DNA from: Opitutaceae bacterium
GTDB taxonomy: Bacteria > Verrucomicrobiota > Verrucomicrobiia > Opitutales > Opitutaceae
Reading direction: 5' to 3'
Assembly: GCA_026125215.1 (NCBI GenBank)
Contig: JAHCLN010000017.1
Location: 1 to 36,532 of the forward strand
Length of the DNA: 36,532 nt
Part shown: one piece after another, positions 31,851 through 36,532 of the stretch
Position numbering within the stretch: position 1 is the first letter of the stretch
Layout: the number at the start of each line of letters is the position of its first letter
The notes under the pieces: generated by a model
Database searches by the model: none
Seen by the model: only the letters and a program-made list of their open reading frames with translations
What the model was told of the DNA's origin: nothing
Position numbers and translations under genes: made by a program

Positions 31851-33050
31851 TCACGCAAAGCTGCCGCCGCGGGCGATGCCCATCGCCTTGCGGCGGGCGC
31901 GGCGCTCGGCAGCGGCGGTCTTTTCGTAGCCGCTGCGGCGGTGTTCGGCGAGCGGGTCGGCCGGGAGGCCGTTGGCTTTGCGCCATTTCGCGAGCGCGGG
32001 GCCGACGTCGGTGAAGAACGCCTGCTTCAGGAGCAGCTCGGCATCGATGACGTTGTTCTTCGCCTGGGCCCGGCGCAGCGCGTCGTGGTCCACGATCGCG
32101 GCCTTGGCGTAGAGTTCCTGCGCCATGACGACGGTCTGGATCATGGCCTCGACCTTGGGCTTCTCGTTGTGGCACTGGTCCACCATGTAGGCGATCTTGG
32201 GCATCCTGCCGCGGTCGGCGGCGAAGGTGTGGATTTCGTGGAAGATGCGGAAGATCTGGTAGGGGTCGATCGAGCCGAGCGTGAGATCGTCGTCGGCGTA
32301 ACGGCGGTCGTTGAAGTGGAAGCCGCCGAGCATGTCCTCGTCGAGGAGCCACGCGACGATCTGCTCGATGTTGGTCGCGTTGTAGTGGTGGCCGGTGTCC
32401 ACGAGCACCTTGGCGCGCGGGCCGGCCTTCTTGGCGTAAAGGTAGGCCATGCCCCAGTCCGCGATGTCGGTGGCGTAGAACGCGGGCTCGAAGGGCTTGT
32501 ATTCGACGAGCATCGTCTGCTTCGGGCCGAGCTTCTTGTGCAGGGCCTTGAGGCTTTCCTCGAAGTAGCCCTTGCGCTCGCGGATGCTGCCCTGCCCCGG
32601 ATAGTTGGTGCCGTCGGCAAACCACAGCGAAAGGTATTCGCTGCCGGTGGCTTTCATGATGGCGACGGAATCGTAGCAATGCTGGAGCGCCTGCTGACGG
32701 ACCTTCGGGTCGTTGTGGCCGAAGGAGCCCCACTTGTATTGCTGGTCCTGAAAGAGATTGGGATTGATGGCGCCGATCTTCACGCCGTGCCTGCGCGCCT
32801 GCCGCGCCACCTTCGCCGGATCCTCGCCGGCCACGAAATCCCAGAGCACATGCACTGCCACGGTCGGGCAGCAGCCGGTGAGCGCATGCACCTGGCCGGC
32901 GTCGGCCAGCTTGTCGTTCATGTCGATCGCCGCGGCGTCCTGGAAAAACTTGCCGAAACGGGTGCCGGTGTCGGCGAAGCCCCAGCTGGGGGTTTCAACG
33001 TTGAAAGTATCGAGCGCCTCGACGGCGCGACGGAGGGTTTTGGGTGTCAT
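31851..33050 (-). CDS. rhaI: L-rhamnose isomerase-like TIM-barrel sugar isomerase (RhaI type)
   Basis: 399 residues and similar throughout to the Pseudomonas stutzeri/Rhizobium-type L-rhamnose isomerase rather than to E. coli RhaA. Landmarks are DTFNVETPSWGFADTGTRF at the N-terminus, SLWFADGTNYPGQ, then the metal-ligand strands LVEYKPFEP (E183), VLVDTGHH (D218) and GGFHFNDRRYADDDL (H245), and a later Asp in AYMVDQCHNEKP. It would interconvert L-rhamnose and L-rhamnulose in the cytoplasm; members also act on other aldoses, so rhamnose is inferred. No rhamnose kinase or aldolase is adjacent. It ends at its own terminator. Confidence 0.85.
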   Translation of the reverse strand: MTPKTLRRAVEALDTFNVETPSWGFADTGTRFGKFFQDAAAIDMNDKLADAGQVHALTGCCPTVAVHVLWDFVAGEDPAKVARQARRHGVKIGAINPNLFQDQQYKWGSFGHNDPKVRQQALQHCYDSVAIMKATGSEYLSLWFADGTNYPGQGSIRERKGYFEESLKALHKKLGPKQTMLVEYKPFEPAFYATDIADWGMAYLYAKKAGPRAKVLVDTGHHYNATNIEQIVAWLLDEDMLGGFHFNDRRYADDDLTLGSIDPYQIFRIFHEIHTFAADRGRMPKIAYMVDQCHNEKPKVEAMIQTVVMAQELYAKAAIVDHDALRRAQAKNNVIDAELLLKQAFFTDVGPALAKWRKANGLPADPLAEHRRSGYEKTAAAERRARRKAMGIARGGSFA

Positions 33051-33093
33051 CGCCCGCTGTTTTGCGGATCACGCCGGCGGAAGTCAGCCCAAA

Positions 33094-33297
33094 ATGTGCG
33101 GCGTCTGCGGACTTGCGGTGCGGGCCGCGGCGGCCGACGCTGCGGCCATGTGCGACGCCTGCCTGCAATTGGGTTCCCCCTGGCTGCCCGCCCTGCACGG
33201 CGGCCGGCCGCGGCCGCGGGCCAAGGCCGTGAAGCTGAAAAAGCACCGGGTGCCACCGCCGGCCGGTGCCGAACGGCCGCTCAGGAAAGCTCCGTAA
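33094..33297 (+). CDS. Small four-cysteine (zinc-ribbon-like) protein, tentative
   Basis: A 67-residue frame filling the gap between rhaI and lnt on the opposite strand. It begins MCGVCGL and has MCDACLQLG 15 residues later, giving C-x2-C-x14-C-x2-C, which could hold one zinc, followed by a basic tail (RPRPRAKAVKLKKHRV). The last 17 bases overlap the lnt 3' end. High-GC DNA makes chance frames common, so this is only a candidate. Confidence 0.4.
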   Translation: MCGVCGLAVRAAAADAAAMCDACLQLGSPWLPALHGGRPRPRAKAVKLKKHRVPPPAGAERPLRKAP

Positions 33298-34963
33298 CCT
33301 CCGTGGCCGACCGCGGGGCCGCGGCGGGCGGCGGAGCCAGCCGCAGCAGCGCGTAACCGGCCGCCGCGAGGGCCAGGCAGACCATGACAAACCAGTCGCC
33401 GTGCTCGACGTAGAAGGAGTTGCGGTCGATCCACCGCACATCCCGCGTGAGGTTGAGCGTGCGCGTGCCCCGGAAATAGACGCTGTCATTTCCGTCGGTC
33501 ATCACCTCGCGCACGGCGCCAAACTCATCGATCCAGCCGCTCCAGCCGCCGTTGCCGACCCGGATGACCGGCCGGCGCGTCTCGACGGCGCGCAGCACCG
33601 AATGCGCCGCATGCTGGTAGGCCGCACCGCCTTCGCCGAACCAGCCGTTGTTGGTGAGCACGACCAGCAGCTCCGAGCCGGAGCGCACGCTGGCGACGGC
33701 CAGGCCCGGGAAAATATCCTCGTAGCACAGCAGCGGCCCGAGCACGAGCGTGCCGTCCCGCAACCCCGCGACGAGCGGGCGCGGATCCTCACCGGGCACA
33801 AAATCATCTCCGACCGGAACGAACTTGCTGATCCAGCCGAGCACGGGACGAAAGGGCACGAATTCACCGAACGGCACCAGCCGCCGCTTGGCGTAGTAGA
33901 CCGGCTGCAGGCCGAAATCGGGCGTGACGAGCATCACGCCGTTGAACCACTGCTCATCGGCCGCGTCACGGCCCTCGACCGCAATGGAGCCGAGCACCAA
34001 CGGCACGTCGGCGCGGGCCACCAGCGACTCGACGAACTCCTGCACGCGGGCATCGCCGCGCAGCGCCCAGGGCGTGACAGCCTCGGGCCAGAGGATGAGG
34101 TCGGGCCGCGTGCGGGCGGCTTCCAGGGTGAGCTCCTCGAGGGTGCGCAGGATGGCGGGGCCGTCGGCGGGGTTCCACTTCACGGCCTGGGGCACGTAGG
34201 GCTGCACCAGCGCGAGCCGGGCGAAATCCTGGCTGAACCGGCCGCGGTTGAACGTCTCCTGCACGTGCAGGGACATGCACACGATGAGCAGAAACAGCGC
34301 CAGCATGAACTCCTGGCTGCGCCGGTTGAGCCCGGTGGGCTTCTCGCGGATGAGCCGGTGGGCAAAGGCCGCCATGCCGAGATTGAGCATCACCAGCACG
34401 AACGAGATGCCGCCCGCGCCGGTAAACGCGGCCAGCTGCAGAATGGTGGAGCGCTGCCACTGGCTGGCCGCGAGCGGCAGCCACGGGAAGCCGCTGAACA
34501 GCCAGCCGCGCACCCATTCGAGCACGACCCAGCCCGCGGCGAGGGCGAGGACCGCGAGCAGACGCAGGGGAATCGCCCGCCCCGGCAGCTGCGGCAGCAT
34601 CCAGCGGGCGAAGACAAACCAGACGCCCGTGAGCCCGCCCATGAAGAGGGCCAGCAGCACCAGCCCGCCCCAGGTCACATGGTGCAGCCAGAACAGCAGC
34701 GCGAACCAGACGACGACCTGGGCGGCGAACATCGTGCCGAGATAAAGCCGCCAGACGGGACGGAGGTAGGCCCAGAAAAGCGCGGGCACGAGCGCGATGT
34801 AGGCGAACTCGGCGGAGTTGAACGGCGGAAAGGCCATCACCGTGCCGACGGTCGTCAGCACGAACACCCCGGCCGCCCAGAACCAGCCGCCGAAGCGCGG
34901 CCAAAAGGCCGGGCGTTCGGCATAGGGATCCGCGGCGGAAGCAATGGAGGATGGAAGCGTCAC
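33281..34963 (-). CDS. lnt: Apolipoprotein N-acyltransferase
   Basis: 560 residues. An N-terminal half with six or more membrane helices precedes a nitrilase-type periplasmic domain. The catalytic triad is visible: E294 in LWPEAVTPWAL, K359 in YYAKRRLVPFGEFVP and C413 in LLCYEDIFPG. Lnt adds the third acyl chain to diacylated lipoproteins, which fits a Gram-negative host and the lipobox protein at 19868. The start is a GTG at 34963 (MTLPSSIASAADPYAERP); no good alternative is seen. A REP hairpin lies just upstream at 34978. Confidence 0.93.
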   Translation of the reverse strand: MTLPSSIASAADPYAERPAFWPRFGGWFWAAGVFVLTTVGTVMAFPPFNSAEFAYIALVPALFWAYLRPVWRLYLGTMFAAQVVVWFALLFWLHHVTWGGLVLLALFMGGLTGVWFVFARWMLPQLPGRAIPLRLLAVLALAAGWVVLEWVRGWLFSGFPWLPLAASQWQRSTILQLAAFTGAGGISFVLVMLNLGMAAFAHRLIREKPTGLNRRSQEFMLALFLLIVCMSLHVQETFNRGRFSQDFARLALVQPYVPQAVKWNPADGPAILRTLEELTLEAARTRPDLILWPEAVTPWALRGDARVQEFVESLVARADVPLVLGSIAVEGRDAADEQWFNGVMLVTPDFGLQPVYYAKRRLVPFGEFVPFRPVLGWISKFVPVGDDFVPGEDPRPLVAGLRDGTLVLGPLLCYEDIFPGLAVASVRSGSELLVVLTNNGWFGEGGAAYQHAAHSVLRAVETRRPVIRVGNGGWSGWIDEFGAVREVMTDGNDSVYFRGTRTLNLTRDVRWIDRNSFYVEHGDWFVMVCLALAAAGYALLRLAPPPAAAPRSATEVTELS

Positions 34964-34977
34964 AACTATGGGCAGTA

Positions 34978-35000
34978 GTAGGAGCCTGCTTGCAGGCGAT
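34978..35000 (+). repeat. REP hairpin, left flank of the RAYT gene
   Basis: A 23-base unit that starts with GTAG and contains the perfect palindrome GCCTGC-TT-GCAGGC. It is identical, in inverted orientation, to 35641-35663. Confidence 0.85.
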
Positions 35001-35062
35001 AATGTGGCAATGGAAGCCCAAAATGGAAATCAACCCACCCCGCGTATGCAAGCGGACCCCAG

Positions 35063-35590
35063 TCAGCCATTTTCAGCCAACCACTCCGGCACTGGCCGAT
35101 CAGAGTTCAGCATGTCGCGGAACCAAGCCCAGTCTGAAGCTCCACAATAATACCAAGGCCATGAATCCCGGCGTTGGCAAAGTGCGGCGCGGTAGGGATT
35201 GAGAAATACATAGAGAAACAACGAGAGACGATCATCTTCAGGCCGGATGTGATGATCGAAAAAACCTCGCTGCCATTGCAGTTGGGCATACGCGCCCAGT
35301 GTGCTGCCAGACTTTGCCTTCAAGCGCGCCACCGCCCGGCTCAATGGGAGCCGGTCTCCCAAGATGACCAACAGGTGCAGATGGTCAGGCATCACCACGG
35401 CACATCGCACCTGCCAGGTGCCGTCGGATTCCATCCGATGCATTTCATCCATGATGGCTGTTGCCACGGGCGAAGCCGTTAATCCCGGTTGGCGGGATTG
35501 AGTGCAAATGGTCAAAAAATATTCAGCGCCGGTGCTAGAAAACCGGCCGCGACGCAGGGCGGCATGTCCTTTGGCAGGATCACGTGGCAT
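35063..35590 (-). CDS. REP-associated tyrosine transposase (RAYT, Y1/HUH family)
   Basis: About 175 residues. The N-terminus (GRFSSTGAEYFLTICTQSRQPG) is typical of RAYTs. The HUH motif is MPDHLHLLV (H70, H72) and the catalytic Tyr is in the LFLYVFLNPYRA helix (Y127), following WQRGFFDHHIRPEDD. RAYTs nick single-stranded REP hairpins next to a GTAG tetranucleotide; exactly such units flank this gene on both sides in inverted orientation. The ATG at 35590 places the family N-terminus at the start; the ATG at 35605 is also possible. It appears intact. Confidence 0.92.
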   Translation of the reverse strand: MPRDPAKGHAALRRGRFSSTGAEYFLTICTQSRQPGLTASPVATAIMDEMHRMESDGTWQVRCAVVMPDHLHLLVILGDRLPLSRAVARLKAKSGSTLGAYAQLQWQRGFFDHHIRPEDDRLSLFLYVFLNPYRAALCQRRDSWPWYYCGASDWAWFRDMLNSDRPVPEWLAENG

Positions 35591-35640
35591 GGGGATCGAC
35601 CGCATGGCAGCGGCCACTGACCCACATTGCCAAGCCAAGC

Positions 35641-35663
35641 ATCGCCTGCAAGCAGGCTCCTAC
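35641..35663 (-). repeat. REP hairpin, right flank of the RAYT gene
   Basis: An exact inverted copy of the 23-base REP unit at 34978-35000; on the minus strand it reads GTAG followed by the GCCTGC-TT-GCAGGC hairpin. Confidence 0.85.
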
Positions 35664-35701
35664 CTCCGGAACCCTTGCAAGGGGGAGCGCAGCCCTGCCG
35701 C

Positions 35702-36532
35702 TCAGGCGCCGTGGCAGTGCTTGTATTTTTTGCCGCTGCCGCAGGGGCAGGGATCGTTGCGGCCGACCTTGGGCGCCTCGCGGCGCACGGTGACCTTGGG
35801 CAGCTGCACCTCCCCTTCCCCGGCCGCGGTGCCCGGTTCGCCCGGGGCCGCGGCCCGCGGAGCCGCCGCCGGCGCGTCGGCCGGCCCCACGGCCTTGGCC
35901 GTGCGGCTCAGCAGCGCGAGCATGTTCTCAAAGGCCTGGATGTTGGAGGCACTGCGGAACAGGCCGGTGCAGATCTGCAGGCGGACGTTGTTCATTAGTT
36001 CCTCGAAATACTTGAAGGCCTCGCCCTTGTATTCGACGAGCGGGTCCTTCTGGCCGTAGCTGCGCAGGCCGATGGAGCGGCGCAGCTCCTCCATCTCGGT
36101 GAGGTGTTCCTGCCAGTGGTGGTCGATGGCGTTGATGACGACGTAGCGCTCCAGCGCGCCGAGCGCCTCGGGGATCTCGACGGATTCCTTGACGGCGTAG
36201 GCCTGTTTCACGCGCTCGAGAATCTGTGCGGCCAAGGGCTCGATCTTGTCGCCCTTCAGCTCGTCGGCTTTCAGGCCGATGGGGAAATGGGAATTGATCC
36301 AGCCGGTGAGCGTCTCGAGATCGGTCTGGGCGGGCGCGGTCTTGCCCTCGAAGCCAGCAACCTCGAGGCGGAGCATGATCTCCTCCTCGATCTGCTCGAA
36401 GATGATGTCCTTCGGGCGGTCGGCGTGGATGGCGGCGTTGCGGATGCCGTAGACGACCTCGCGCTGCTGGTTGAGCACGTCGTCGTATTGGAGCAGGCGC
36501 TTGCGCTGGGAGAAGTTCTGCTGCTCCACCTT
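35702..36532 (-). CDS. secA: Preprotein translocase ATPase SecA, C-terminal part (cut by window edge)
   Basis: The last roughly 276 residues of SecA; the gene continues beyond the right edge. [31 protein letters not shown] is the helical scaffold entry, and [50 protein letters not shown] is the conserved scaffold/wing region. After an Ala/Pro linker it ends in the zinc-binding SEC-C tail [18 protein letters not shown], which binds SecB and lipids. SecA drives protein export through SecYEG. The visible part is intact. Confidence 0.95.
   Translation of the reverse strand, partial: KVEQQNFSQRKRLLQYDDVLNQQREVVYGIRNAAIHADRPKDIIFEQIEEEIMLRLEVAGFEGKTAPAQTDLETLTGWINSHFPIGLKADELKGDKIEPLAAQILERVKQAYAVKESVEIPEALGALERYVVINAIDHHWQEHLTEMEELRRSIGLRSYGQKDPLVEYKGEAFKYFEELMNNVRLQICTGLFRSASNIQAFENMLALLSRTAKAVGPADAPAAAPRAAAPGEPGTAAGEGEVQLPKVTVRREAPKVGRNDPCPCGSGKKYKHCHGA

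Noticed and set aside
1-36532. CRISPR array, rRNA, tRNA or phage structural genes
   Set aside because: No regularly spaced direct repeats, no cloverleaf or ribosomal sequence and no phage proteins were seen.

Overview
The window is about 36.5 kb of high-GC DNA with dense, mostly short-spaced genes. It carries many glycan-active proteins (BNR-type sialidase, two heparinase II/III-like proteins, a parallel beta-helix protein, a GxGYxYP protein, an L-rhamnose isomerase), Ca-binding thrombospondin-type-3/FN3 exported proteins, a RAYT transposase with REP hairpins, and the housekeeping genes lnt and secA. This mix suggests a Gram-negative polysaccharide degrader of the Verrucomicrobiota, probably Opitutaceae. 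That placement is inferred from gene content; no rRNA or tRNA is present to confirm it.

Layout. 0-7.4 kb (+ strand): VOC protein, single-domain response regulator, sialidase, fatty-acid hydroxylase/sterol desaturase, peptidase T, DUF502 membrane protein, heparinase-like protein and an exported thioredoxin, ending at a strong terminator. 7.4-14.3 kb: a small exported protein (-), a beta-helix protein, an M20 peptidase overlapping tspO, a class C beta-lactamase-type serine hydrolase and a convergent hemolysin-III/TrhA-like gene. 14.3-19.2 kb (- strand): a REP-like inverted pair, a GxGYxYP protein with a small secreted partner, and a second heparinase-like gene broken by a one-base deletion in a C run.

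19.2-23.6 kb is an accessory patchwork and the most unusual part. Two gene cassettes (a small lipoprotein and a 115-aa unknown) each have a 3' attC R'' core that is the exact reverse complement of the R' core at the start of the same cassette, as expected for integron cassettes. The attC between them is split by an IS110/IS1111-family element with subterminal inverted repeats and structured non-coding ends, where a guide (bridge/seek) RNA is expected. The second attC is cut short next to a 190-bp MITE-like element with perfect 29-bp terminal inverted repeats. That element abuts a diverged 3' fragment of a phytanoyl-CoA-dioxygenase gene, followed by a higBA toxin-antitoxin pair with a palindrome at the higA start. 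No integrase is visible in the window.

23.6-29.5 kb (- strand) is a tightly coupled three-gene operon with two ATGA overlaps: an exported 'LNG'-repeat beta-solenoid/TSP3/FN3 protein, a roughly 1070-aa exported protein with HAF-type repeats and an alpha/beta-hydrolase domain, and a 311-aa exported unknown. It may be an uncharacterised surface system. 29.6-36.5 kb: the intact phytanoyl-CoA-dioxygenase-like gene, a divergent SDR, a string of palindromes, the rhamnose isomerase, lnt, a RAYT flanked by perfect inverted REP hairpins that begin with GTAG, and the C-terminal part of secA running off the window edge.
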